DNA of 6,720 bases. Origin: an uncultured Prevotellaceae bacterium (GTDB lineage Bacteria > Bacteroidota > Bacteroidia > Bacteroidales > Bacteroidaceae). Shown here one piece after another: positions 1-6,670 of this stretch. Position 1 is the first letter of the stretch, and the number at the start of each line of letters is the position of its first letter. The translations under genes and the position numbers were made by a program. The DNA is taken from contig CAJKQZ010000134.1 in NCBI GenBank assembly GCA_905202115.1, forward strand, positions 1 through 6,720, given 5' to 3'. The notes under the pieces were generated by a model. It did no database searches. It worked only from the letters and a program-made list of their open reading frames with translations, and was not told the DNA's origin.

Positions 1-2
1 GG

Positions 3-40
3 GAGATAATTCAAAATATGTCTGAGATAATTTAAAATAT
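3..40. repeat. Direct repeat with 21-bp period
   Basis: GAGATAATTCAAAATAT (3-19) recurs as GAGATAATTTAAAATAT (24-40), 16 of 17 bases identical. The period of 21 bp is two helical turns, so both copies face the same side of the DNA. The second copy shares its DNA with the inverted repeat at 13-54. No gene is visible between 1 and 212, so any target lies to the left of the window. Confidence 0.6.
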
Positions 41-54
41 CTCAGACATATTTT
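13..54. repeat. AT-rich 17-bp inverted repeat, possible bidirectional terminator or operator
   Basis: Arms 13-29 and 38-54 are perfect reverse complements (AAAATATGTCTGAGATA) with an 8-nt loop. On the plus strand the stem runs into five T residues (51-55), and on the minus strand into ATTTTG. That fits a bidirectional terminator for a gene to the left and read-through from gldN. A 17-base direct repeat overlaps it (3-19 and 24-40, one mismatch, 21-base period), which a plain terminator does not need. Both readings remain open. Confidence 0.55.
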
Positions 55-212
55 TGACAATGTTTAAGGTCCCTGTTTTTCTGAGGTTTACGGACTGTCG
101 TTTTTTGTCTGTAAAGATTGTCTTGCAAAAGAAAAGTTTCGAAGTAAGGCTTTTTTTCTTTTATATGGGAATTTGTTGTTCGGAAAAAACGCTGTCGGGG
201 AGCATGAAAACG

Positions 213-249
213 CAGAGGCCTTAAAGCAAACATTGCTTTAAGGCCTCTG
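213..249 (-). terminator. Probable intrinsic terminator of the porPKLMN operon
   Basis: A perfect 16-bp inverted repeat (213-228 with 234-249; arm CAGAGGCCTTAAAGCA) encloses a 5-nt loop. It begins 18 nt past the gldN stop. Read on the minus strand the stem is followed by CGTTTTC, a short U-tract, whereas the plus-strand side lacks one, so it should act mainly on the operon transcript. The stem contains a GC-rich base (GAGGCC) on the tract side. The U-tract is weak, and the hairpin could also serve mainly as a 3'-end stabiliser. Confidence 0.75.
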
Positions 250-267
250 GACGTTATGTGTGTGTTG

Positions 268-1560
268 TCAGTGGCGCTCTCTGCGCACGGAAACGCGTGC
301 AGGCGATGACGCGCCGGAACTTTTTGACGATTTCGTCTCTGAGGCTTTGGATGATGACGAACTGCGGCGCGAAGATAGCGTTCGGCGCTTGCGTTCGGTC
401 GTTGTCTGTTTGGCTGCCGTGGCCGAGACGGAGTCTTTTGCGGCGCGCGAAAGGGAATCTTCTCCCCAGATGTGCTGCTCGAAATCGGCAAGCTGCTTTT
501 CAATGCGGTTCTGCTCCTTTGTCATGGCCGAATCGGTAGGACAATAGTTGGCAAGCACTTTTCCCTGTAGGTTGTTGGTCTTGTAAATCTTGCCGTCGTA
601 GCAGTTCATCGCGAAATAATCGTCGGCGCTCATGTTGGCCGCATTGTTGTAGTTGCTGCCTGTGAGCGGAAGTTTGGTAAGGAACGGCGAAATGTCGCTG
701 TATTTCACCCAGAACATGGGATATGTGGTGGTGCCTCCCGAAAAATCGTCGGCGCGTTTGAGCACAGGGCACAATGCAACTACCTTAGTGTTGTAAGAGG
801 CGGTGCGCTGGTCGTAGTAAGAGCTTTCCTTTATGAAATATTCGAGTACCTCGGCCGCGGGCAGGTCGTTGTTGGTAACGCGCATACGGCCGTCTTTGGT
901 TTCATAGTAAATATGGTAGCGATCCATTAGGTCTTTTGCCTTCACCTGGTTTGCGGCGTCGAAATTCTCGCTTCCGTTAAGGCTGTAGTCGTAGGCCTTA
1001 ACGTCGCCGCGCAGTATAAGTTTGAACAGATAGGTGAAGAGGTTTATCTGGTCGCCTTGCTGTTCGAGCGGATAGTAGAGCGTGGCGTTTGCGTCTTTTG
1101 TGAGGTCGAGCGTGCGGTATATGTCGCGTCGCCACACCACATCGTTAGGCATTTCGGTGGCTGTGGGAAATTCCAGTTGCGCGCGGTCTTCCTGCGGCTT
1201 GGCTGTTTGTTGCGCTACCTGGCGGCGGGGAACGAAACGCGGCTTTACGGAATCGTTGGCGCCGGCTGCGGTTTTTGTAGCAGTTGCGGCGGCATTCGTT
1301 GCAGACGTGGCGGTGGCTGTTTTAGGAGTTGCCGCTTTGGTTGTGGTCGCGGCCTTGCTTTTTGTGTCCTTGCCGGACGCTTTTGTTGTTGCGGCCTTTG
1401 TGTCCGACGTGTTGCGTGCGCGTCGCACGCTTAGTGCCGCGCCGCTGTTGCCGCCGTTTTCGTCGGCTTTGTTGCGCTGGGGAGTCTGGGCCGCCGAAGA
1501 CAATATGCAGCAAAGCCCGAGTATAAGGAATGCAATACGTTTCATTTTGATCTGAGGCAT
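268..1560 (-). CDS. gldN: T9SS periplasmic ring protein GldN/PorN with low-complexity extensions
   Basis: The 430-residue product has a signal peptide. The ATG at residue 6 (1545, MKRIAFLILG) is the more natural signal-peptide start, while the ATG at 1560 adds MPQIK. Cleavage near SSAAQ (21-25) is likely; the CC at 17-18 lacks a good lipobox. The conserved GldN core spans about 136-366: NDVVWRRDIYRTLDLTKDAN (139-158), LYYP, then NLFTYLFKLILRGDVKAYDY (173-192), a tyrosine-rich middle (RYHIYYE, YFIKESSYYD) and YFAMNCYDGKIYKTNNLQG (315-333). GldN/PorN binds GldK/PorK in the ring that the motor acts on. The protein is longer than PorN (about 360) and Flavobacterium GldN because of a Lys/Thr/Ala-rich N-terminal stretch (54-98) and a Ser/Lys/Arg-rich tail (371-430). 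Codons run in frame through both, so they are not frameshift artefacts visible here. Last gene of the operon; a hairpin follows 18 nt after the stop. Confidence 0.94.
   Translation of the reverse strand: MPQIKMKRIAFLILGLCCILSSAAQTPQRNKADENGGNSGAALSVRRARNTSDTKAATTKASGKDTKSKAATTTKAATPKTATATSATNAAATATKTAAGANDSVKPRFVPRRQVAQQTAKPQEDRAQLEFPTATEMPNDVVWRRDIYRTLDLTKDANATLYYPLEQQGDQINLFTYLFKLILRGDVKAYDYSLNGSENFDAANQVKAKDLMDRYHIYYETKDGRMRVTNNDLPAAEVLEYFIKESSYYDQRTASYNTKVVALCPVLKRADDFSGGTTTYPMFWVKYSDISPFLTKLPLTGSNYNNAANMSADDYFAMNCYDGKIYKTNNLQGKVLANYCPTDSAMTKEQNRIEKQLADFEQHIWGEDSLSRAAKDSVSATAAKQTTTERKRRTLSSRRSSSSSKASETKSSKSSGASSPARVSVRRERH
1267..1401 (-). repeat. Degenerate Lys/Thr/Ala repeat in GldN N-terminal extension
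   Basis: This stretch encodes GldN residues 54-98, made almost only of Thr, Lys, Ala and Ser in loose units such as TKAATTK and TTKAATPK. The DNA is not an exact tandem repeat; codon choice varies from unit to unit, so the composition rather than a recent duplication seems conserved. It lies between the signal peptide and the folded core, so it should be an exposed, flexible, positively charged periplasmic linker. No function can be assigned from sequence. Confidence 0.7.
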
Positions 1561-1582
1561 ATATGGGATTCGTTTTTTCGGA

Positions 1583-3151
1583 TTAGTTTACGATTACTTC
1601 GAGTGACTGCGGCAAATGGCGCTCGATACCGTCGGGACCTATTGCGCGGACTCTTGAAATGTAGAACCTGCGCCCGCGCGACAGGCGGCGGAACAGCTCG
1701 CGCTGCCTGTCGGTGAAGTTTGCGGTGTTGGAGACTTCGGGCACGGCGTTGCCCATGTTGTCGAAGAACACGGTTTCGAAACCGAGAACCTTGAACGAGA
1801 TGTTAAGCAAGCCGTCGTCGATAGCCGCGCCTATTCCTCCGGTGCTCATAAGCTGGGCTTTGGTGATAGGTGTGCCGCCGCGATAGTGTACGGGGTTGCC
1901 CTTGTCGTCGTTGTAGGCTATGAATGCCGTGGGGTCGGGGAGCTTGCGCACGTGGAACGTGAACTGTCCCATTTCCTGCTTGCGCCCTTCCATTTCGGCG
2001 GTCACTGTTATCACGGCGTCTTGTCCCACAGCAGTTGGACGGGCAATGTATTTGCCTTCGCCGTTGGGCTGCAGCGAACCGCCGTTTATGGATACGCCGA
2101 TCTTGTTGAGGGGAATGCCGGGAACAGAGACGCTCATCGGATTGTCGTAGCCGGCGTAGAGCACATTCATGAGGTCGGCCGATACGGTGGCCGTGGGAGC
2201 TACTACAGTATATTTCTGGCTGAATTCGCGGCGCACGGTATTACCCATGCCGTTGAGCATTTCAATGTATCCCGAGAAGTTGAAGTCGCCGGTTTTGGAA
2301 CAGGTGAATTCATACAGGCCGCTTGAAGATTCAACCTTGCGGCCTCCTACGTATATCGAGGGGCGCATGGTCGTGTCGACGGCAGCCATGATTATGTGGG
2401 CGCTGAATTTTCCGCCCTGGACTATGGTATTGGAATTTGGTATGACAAATGCGCTTAGCTCGTTTACGCGGATGTCCTGCACGTCGATATTCGAAACAAG
2501 GTTGTGGAGCACCACGCCTTCGGCGTAGCGCACGTCGCTCTGGAGCTTGCTGAGAAGCGTTACGGCCGCAGCCGCCGGAGTGTTTTCGAACATGTATTGC
2601 TGCCAGTTCTTGCCGAGATTGTTTTTTCCGGCAGGAATCTGCGTCGCAAGGTTGTGATTGATTATCGAAGCCTCTTCCGGGTCGGAAATCATGCGGAGTA
2701 TTTTCGTGCGGTAGTCGTTTATTGCATTGTAAAGGCGCTGTCCCTGTCCGCTTGTGGGATTAAGCATTACGTAGGTCGAAGCCTCGAGGTCTTGTTTGTT
2801 CTTTATGTCGCGCACATTTCCGTCCGCTCCGTCTGCATGAAGGACTATTTCTTTTTTTAGAAGGTCGGCGTAGTTGTAAAGGGAATCGCTCATCGCACGT
2901 ACAATGCGGGCTTTGTCGAACCACTGCTTTACTTTTACCGGATTGGCTTTCATCTGTTCGTCGAAGTTCTTGTAGATAGCTTCGTTTTCCGAGGTGGAGC
3001 CTGCGGTGGTGCGGTTTATGCTTTCGTCCACGAGCGAAAAGCCGTTCAGCACATCGGTCGACACGTTGAGAGCCAACATGGCGAGCAAAACGATGTACAT
3101 GAGGTTAATCATCTTTTGCCGTGGAGTGACGGTCTTTCTTTTTATTCCCAT
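1583..3151 (-). CDS. gldM: T9SS motor and periplasmic shaft protein GldM/PorM
   Basis: The 522-residue product begins with the family signature TPRQKMINLMYIVLLAMLAL: one transmembrane helix (about 14-32) preceded by a short cytoplasmic end. Arg11 in PRQK corresponds to the Arg9 implicated in motor function in Flavobacterium. The remainder is periplasmic. By comparison with published GldM/PorM structures it divides into a helical D1 (about 36-220) and three beta-rich domains: D2 (about 225-316), D3 (about 318-403, with the typical NPMSVSVPGIP at 337-347) and D4 (about 404-522). A GldM dimer sits inside a GldL pentamer, converts proton flow into rotation, and its D4 end reaches the GldK/GldN ring. 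Length matches characterised homologues (about 515 residues). Upstream lies an unusual 109-nt gap; downstream gldN follows after 22 nt. Domain borders are estimates. Confidence 0.96.
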   Translation of the reverse strand: MGIKRKTVTPRQKMINLMYIVLLAMLALNVSTDVLNGFSLVDESINRTTAGSTSENEAIYKNFDEQMKANPVKVKQWFDKARIVRAMSDSLYNYADLLKKEIVLHADGADGNVRDIKNKQDLEASTYVMLNPTSGQGQRLYNAINDYRTKILRMISDPEEASIINHNLATQIPAGKNNLGKNWQQYMFENTPAAAAVTLLSKLQSDVRYAEGVVLHNLVSNIDVQDIRVNELSAFVIPNSNTIVQGGKFSAHIIMAAVDTTMRPSIYVGGRKVESSSGLYEFTCSKTGDFNFSGYIEMLNGMGNTVRREFSQKYTVVAPTATVSADLMNVLYAGYDNPMSVSVPGIPLNKIGVSINGGSLQPNGEGKYIARPTAVGQDAVITVTAEMEGRKQEMGQFTFHVRKLPDPTAFIAYNDDKGNPVHYRGGTPITKAQLMSTGGIGAAIDDGLLNISFKVLGFETVFFDNMGNAVPEVSNTANFTDRQRELFRRLSRGRRFYISRVRAIGPDGIERHLPQSLEVIVN

Positions 3152-3201
3152 TATGGTCGGAAATTTCTTTTAGGAGTTTGTTTTTCTTTCTGAAATGAGG
3201 C

Positions 3202-3242
3202 GTATGATGCCTTTCTGCAGGCATACGGCAGCATTAATGCCG
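3202..3242 (-). other. Hairpin-forming gldL-gldM intergenic segment
   Basis: The 109-nt gap between gldL and gldM (3152-3260) holds two adjacent inverted repeats. In the first, GTATG-at-GCC (3202-3211) pairs with GGCATAC (3220-3226) around a two-base bulge; in the second, CGGCA (3226-3230) pairs with TGCCG (3238-3242) and encloses the palindrome GCATTAATGC. No U-tract follows directly on the minus strand, so a full terminator is unlikely. The rest of the gap is pyrimidine-rich on the plus strand and has no ORF. Confidence 0.4.
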
Positions 3243-3260
3243 CATTTGCTGGTGCGGATT

Positions 3261-4094
3261 TCAGTTTTCGTCGGCCGAAACCGAGGAAGCCGCCGCAGCG
3301 TTCTTCATGTTTACCGTAAGAGCTTTTATCATGCGGCTGTAAACTCCGTTGAGTTCTTCTATTTGTTTGGCCATGCGGCGTGTCTGTTCGTTTATCTGGT
3401 CGATTGTTCCGATTTGCGAACTGATATTCTTGAGCTGTAATTCATAAACGGTGTTTATTCCTGTCAGAGTACGGTTCAGATTTATCATTTCTTCGCTGTC
3501 GGTTGTCATTTTGCGGCTTTGTTCTTCTACTTTTGCGAGAACTTCGGTGAGATTCTTGAGTTTTTCCACATAGTTCTGCGTTACGTCTTCGAGTTCGGGG
3601 TTTGCGGCATTTTGCGCGTCGGTCATCATTGCCGCCGCTGCGTTCAGAACAATCGGTCCCGACGTTATGCCGCCGGCATTGCCGGTTGCGTTTGCTGCGT
3701 TTTCCGTTGTTTCGCCTGTGTTTGCCGGTATATTTGCTCCGGCAAAGTCTCCGTTCATGCCGCCGGCGGGTATGTTTCCTCCTATTATTACTGTTGCGCC
3801 GCTGTTGTCCGAGGTGTTTTCTTCGGTCTCGTCTGTTTCCTCGTGCGTGTCGAGGCTGGCGTCATCTTTTGAGAACGGACGGTCGAATGCAGAAAGGAAG
3901 AAAACCACGACTTCGGTTCCCATTCCGATGAATAGCATTAGATCGGCTCCGTAAAGGTGTGTAAGTTTGAACAATGCTCCGAGAATTACTATCGAAGCGC
4001 CCCACGAATAAGCATAGTTAAGGAAAGTCTGCCCCGGAATGCTGTCCATCCAGTTCTGGAGACGTACTACTATATTGAATTTGCTTGTTGACAT
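3261..4094 (-). CDS. gldL: T9SS inner-membrane motor subunit GldL/PorL
   Basis: The 277-residue product has two transmembrane helices near the N-terminus (about 24-46 and 49-70), a cytoplasmic linker (72-168) and a predicted coiled coil (about 170-265). GldL is the MotA/ExbB/TolQ-like stator partner of GldM in the proton-driven T9SS/gliding motor. Residues reported as important in Flavobacterium johnsoniae GldL can be placed by motif: Tyr29, Lys43 and His46 in helix 1 (YSWGASIVILGALFKLTH) keep the same mutual spacing, and Glu61 in helix 2 (GMGTEVVVFFLSAF) matches the buried motor glutamate. The loop between the helices is about four residues shorter than in Flavobacterium. The linker is acidic, then rich in Gly, Asn and Ala with a repeated NIPA (107-110 and 121-124), which makes the protein longer than Flavobacterium GldL and closer to PorL. 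The start lies 13 nt after gldK. Confidence 0.95.
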   Translation of the reverse strand: MSTSKFNIVVRLQNWMDSIPGQTFLNYAYSWGASIVILGALFKLTHLYGADLMLFIGMGTEVVVFFLSAFDRPFSKDDASLDTHEETDETEENTSDNSGATVIIGGNIPAGGMNGDFAGANIPANTGETTENAANATGNAGGITSGPIVLNAAAAMMTDAQNAANPELEDVTQNYVEKLKNLTEVLAKVEEQSRKMTTDSEEMINLNRTLTGINTVYELQLKNISSQIGTIDQINEQTRRMAKQIEELNGVYSRMIKALTVNMKNAAAASSVSADEN

Positions 4095-4107
4095 ATTTTG
4101 TTCGGAT

Positions 4108-5559
4108 TTATTTCGTTTTGTTGGTGTTTGTGGAGCCCGAGAATGAGCGTACGCAGCGGAAGCCTATGTAAGAGCGCGGCTGGTTTTGGTATTCGTAGGT
4201 TCTCCATGCCGAGCGGATGAACGATTCGGGGTCTTTCCACGAGCCGCCCCGCACGCTTTTCTTCTTGAGCCGGTAGGGGTCTTCTTTTGCGGCGTTGTAG
4301 GTGAGCTCGGGGTTTAGGTCGCTCATGTTTCTCACGCCTGCTTCGGTGTATACCGTGCTTGTCCATTCGGCTACGTTGCCCGCCATGTCGAACAGACCGT
4401 TAGAGTTTGCTCCGTAAATGGCTACTTTCGAGGTTATAAGGTTTCCGTCTTCGGTATAGTTGCCTCTGTCGGGCTTGAAGTTGGCAAAGAAACATCCCTT
4501 GTCGTTCTTCATGTCGTTCTGCTTCCACGGGAACGGATTTCCCTCTTTTCCTCGGGCGGCGTATTCCCATTCTATTTCGGTGGGCAGGCGGTACCGCTGT
4601 ACGTTGCGCGCTTCAGGCCCGAGGCCGCGCAGCAAGTATTCCGTGCGCCACGCACAGAATGCGTTTGCCTGTTCCCATGTCACGCCTACTACGGGATAGT
4701 CGTTGTATGAGGGCGAGGAGAAATAGGTTTTCATGTATACTTCGTTGTTTGCATTGGGGAAGTCGTTTACCCAGCATGTGGTGTCGGGGTATACATTCAC
4801 TATATATGTGTTCAGGAAGTCGTAAAGGCTCGAGAGCGGTCGGGTAATTGTCTCCCTTATTATGCGGCCTTCGTCGTCAACATAGGCTGTGTCTTTCGAG
4901 ATCATGACTACTTCCTCCGGATTAGCCGGATTGTCGGTGTCGAGCGAGCGTTCTTCGGGGTTGAGCCGGTATTTGCGCATTGCGGCTTTTTCGTAGTCGA
5001 ATATTTCGTAGCGGTAGTTGAGCTGCTTTGCGTCGAGCATACGCGTGCCGTCGATAGGATGATACGTGTAAATGCTTTCTATGGCCCGTTCCTCGTCTTC
5101 GGTGGGCTTGCGCCAGGGAATCGGCTTTTTCCAGTTGAGGTGCGGGGTTACGGGTTCTCCGTAACGGTCTTCTTCTATCTTGAATGTCTCGTCGCCTCCG
5201 AAAGCTGGGTCGGCCAGGCGTTCGCGGATAATGCTGTCACGCACCCAGTATACGAACTGGCGGTACATGGAGTTGGTTACTTCGGTCTGGTCCATCCAGA
5301 ATCCGTCGACCGAGATTTCTTTCGAGGGAATGATGTTTCCCCATAGGCTGTCCTGTTCTTCCAGTCCTACTTTCAGGTATCCGCGCGGTACTTTTACCAT
5401 GCCGTATGGTGTGGGTTCTGCCACCGCCGAGCTTTTCTGACCGGTCACTTCGCCGCCGTCTACCATCATTTTCTTGCTGCTGAAACACGAGGACAGCGAT
5501 ATGCAGGCTGCGAATGCCGCAATTATAGATATTACTTTTCGCATGTTTGTTGCATTCAT
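4108..5559 (-). CDS. gldK: T9SS ring lipoprotein GldK/PorK (FGE-like fold)
   Basis: The 483-residue product has a hydrophobic signal and an LSSC lipobox with Cys25, so it should be a lipoprotein. A second ATG at residue 6 (5544) gives a more typical signal peptide and may be the true start; the upstream ATG is kept because it lies 9 nt after porP. The rest matches the formylglycine-generating-enzyme/sulfatase-modifying-factor fold: VDGFWMDQTEVTN (84-96), VVGVTWEQANAFCAW (290-304), RLPTEIEWEYAARG (324-337), DMAGNVAEW (391-399), SVRGGSW (435-441) and IGFRCVRS (465-472). Residues 110-285 form a long insertion between the first two blocks. The catalytic cysteine pair that true FGEs carry between the RGGS and GFRC blocks is absent, so the protein is structural rather than enzymatic. 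In P. gingivalis, PorK with PorN forms large periplasmic rings tethered to the outer membrane. Length is close to PorK and GldK. Confidence 0.96.
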   Translation of the reverse strand: MNATNMRKVISIIAAFAACISLSSCFSSKKMMVDGGEVTGQKSSAVAEPTPYGMVKVPRGYLKVGLEEQDSLWGNIIPSKEISVDGFWMDQTEVTNSMYRQFVYWVRDSIIRERLADPAFGGDETFKIEEDRYGEPVTPHLNWKKPIPWRKPTEDEERAIESIYTYHPIDGTRMLDAKQLNYRYEIFDYEKAAMRKYRLNPEERSLDTDNPANPEEVVMISKDTAYVDDEGRIIRETITRPLSSLYDFLNTYIVNVYPDTTCWVNDFPNANNEVYMKTYFSSPSYNDYPVVGVTWEQANAFCAWRTEYLLRGLGPEARNVQRYRLPTEIEWEYAARGKEGNPFPWKQNDMKNDKGCFFANFKPDRGNYTEDGNLITSKVAIYGANSNGLFDMAGNVAEWTSTVYTEAGVRNMSDLNPELTYNAAKEDPYRLKKKSVRGGSWKDPESFIRSAWRTYEYQNQPRSYIGFRCVRSFSGSTNTNKTK

Positions 5560-5568
5560 AGTTTTTAT

Positions 5569-6510
5569 TTAGAGGTAGCGCACGCTTTTGTGTCGGTTGC
5601 GCCCTTTTTTATAAATGTTCAGGTCCATTTGGTATTTGATTACTATCTCGTGTGCTCCGCTTTTGAGGTCGGGCATTGAGGTATAGGCTTCGTAGGAGTA
5701 GCTCAGGTTAACGCCGTGAAACAGTCCTCCAATGAAGAGGGCTGCCGAGTGTTCGGGGCTGTATGTTGCTCCGGCGAAGAGCGACTTTTTGTCGCGGTTA
5801 AGTTCCACCCGCCCGCCTATGTTGGCTCTGAAGTCGCTGCCGTCGTACATACAGAGAACGGTGGGGTGTATTGAGATAAACGGATTACGTAGTTTAATAT
5901 TGTATCCGCCGGTAAGATAATAAGTTCGGTCTATGCTGAATTTGTTTGTCTGGCCGAGCGTTACGGTGGGTGCGAGTATGTGCAGCACGGAGAAGCCTGC
6001 GTACCAGTTTTTGTGGCGGTAGTACAAGCCTCCGCTCATGTCTATTTTCGAGCCGTTTACCTTAGATGTCGGTATGGCGGGGTCGTTAGTGTCTTCCACA
6101 TCGGCCTTTGTTCCGTCGAACTGTTCGCTCAGCAGGTCGGCCTGCGCGCCGAAGCTGAGCCGTCCGCCAAACAGTTTTTCCCAGTGAAAGGAGTATTGCG
6201 CGGTGAAGCGCTTGTGCGAGAAAAGTCCCAGCTCGTCGTTTTGGAAGAGCAGGCCTATTCCGTGGCGTTTGCGGAACGCTATGATCGGCATGTCGACGGC
6301 GGCATACATTGTTTTCGGTGCGTTTTCGAATCCCGTCATCTGCATGGAGTATACGGCCGTGATGTTCAGCTTGTCGTCGCTTCCTGCGGCGGCGGGGTTG
6401 AACGACGGCTCCATCATCCAGTAATGCGTGTAGGCGGGGTCGTATTGCGCGCGTACCGATATGCCCGCCAAAACCGTGACTATGGTGAGTATGTATAATT
6501 TTTTGCGCAT
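5569..6510 (-). CDS. porP: T9SS outer-membrane protein, PorP/SprF family
   Basis: The 313-residue product begins with a Sec signal peptide (basic MRKK, hydrophobic stretch 5-19, likely cleavage after VRA at 21, leaving Gln22). The mature start carries the family hallmark: QYDPAYTHYW followed by a PSFNPAAAG box at 35-43, then strands of alternating hydrophobic residues to about 295, as expected of an outer-membrane beta-barrel. No cysteine lies near the N-terminus, so it is not a lipoprotein. PorP/SprF proteins are T9SS accessory barrels; PorP of P. gingivalis is needed for secretion of gingipains, and Flavobacterium SprF helps deliver SprB. The gene leads the operon and its stop lies 9 nt before gldK, as in the P. 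gingivalis porPKLMN cluster, which favours PorP over a distant SprF paralogue. The basic C-terminus (KKGRNRHKSVRYL) lacks a terminal aromatic barrel signal. Family assignment is firm; the exact partner is inferred. Confidence 0.93.
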   Translation of the reverse strand: MRKKLYILTIVTVLAGISVRAQYDPAYTHYWMMEPSFNPAAAGSDDKLNITAVYSMQMTGFENAPKTMYAAVDMPIIAFRKRHGIGLLFQNDELGLFSHKRFTAQYSFHWEKLFGGRLSFGAQADLLSEQFDGTKADVEDTNDPAIPTSKVNGSKIDMSGGLYYRHKNWYAGFSVLHILAPTVTLGQTNKFSIDRTYYLTGGYNIKLRNPFISIHPTVLCMYDGSDFRANIGGRVELNRDKKSLFAGATYSPEHSAALFIGGLFHGVNLSYSYEAYTSMPDLKSGAHEIVIKYQMDLNIYKKGRNRHKSVRYL

Positions 6511-6564
6511 AATGCACTTAAATAACTCGTTTCTTGCCGTCTTATTGTTTCGGACGGTGAGAAA

Positions 6565-6572
6565 AAAACGTA
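6565..6572 (-). promoter_or_regulatory. Weak candidate -7 element for the por operon
   Basis: Read on the minus strand this is TACGTTTT, which matches seven of the eight specified or free positions of the Bacteroidota -7 consensus TAnnTTTG. It would start transcription about 48 nt before the porP ATG. No good TTTG-type -33 element lies about 20 bp upstream, so this is only the best candidate in the leader. Translation start at 6510 has no Shine-Dalgarno sequence and is AT-rich, as usual in the phylum. Confidence 0.25.
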
Positions 6573-6586
6573 TGTTTCCGGCTAAG

Positions 6587-6600
6587 TGCCGAGCTAGGCA
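6587..6600. promoter_or_regulatory. Imperfect palindrome in the porP leader
   Basis: TGCCGAGCTAGGCA is a 14-bp palindrome with one mismatched pair, placed just upstream of the weak -7 candidate, where a -33 element or regulator would sit. It is directly followed by the 8-bp palindrome GCAGCTGC (6598-6605). It could be an operator or chance; no regulator family is recognised from it. Confidence 0.2.
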
Positions 6601-6670
6601 GCTGCTTTGCGGAGCTTCTTTGTGTTGTAAGTCCGATTGTTTGACAGATGTGAAAAAAATGCGGTTCCGG

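Larger units (their letters stand above)
213..6510 (-). other. porPKLMN operon (T9SS core/motor)
   Basis: Five same-strand genes are separated by 9, 13, 109 and 22 nt, with no opposite-strand gene between them and a terminator-like hairpin only after the last. The gene order is that of the P. gingivalis porPKLMN cluster; Flavobacterium keeps gldKLMN without a leading porP. Co-transcription from a promoter upstream of 6510 is inferred. The wide, structured gldL-gldM gap is the one place where partial termination, processing or an internal promoter could change subunit ratios. Confidence 0.85.

Noticed and set aside
3..54. CRISPR-like or phage attachment repeat at the left edge
   Set aside because: There are only two direct copies with a 4-bp gap, no spacer series, no cas genes, no integrase and no tRNA in the window.
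42..503. 153-codon minus-strand open frame covering the 3' end of gldN and the intergenic region
   Set aside because: It is out of frame with gldN, runs through the terminator hairpin and has a low-complexity basic product typical of a shifted reading of the GldN tail.
1082..1555. 157-codon plus-strand open frame opposite the start of gldN
   Set aside because: It mirrors the Lys/Thr/Ala-rich coding of gldN, whose complement lacks stop codons; the product is Val/Ala/Cys-rich with no recognisable domain, and gldN is a clear family member.
4108..5559. Annotation of gldK as a sulfatase-modifying enzyme
   Set aside because: The lipobox, the long insertion, the missing catalytic cysteines and the por operon context all point to the structural ring lipoprotein.
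5980..6498. 172-codon plus-strand open frame opposite porP
   Set aside because: It is antisense to a confident PorP/SprF coding region, and its product has no recognisable motif or signal peptide.
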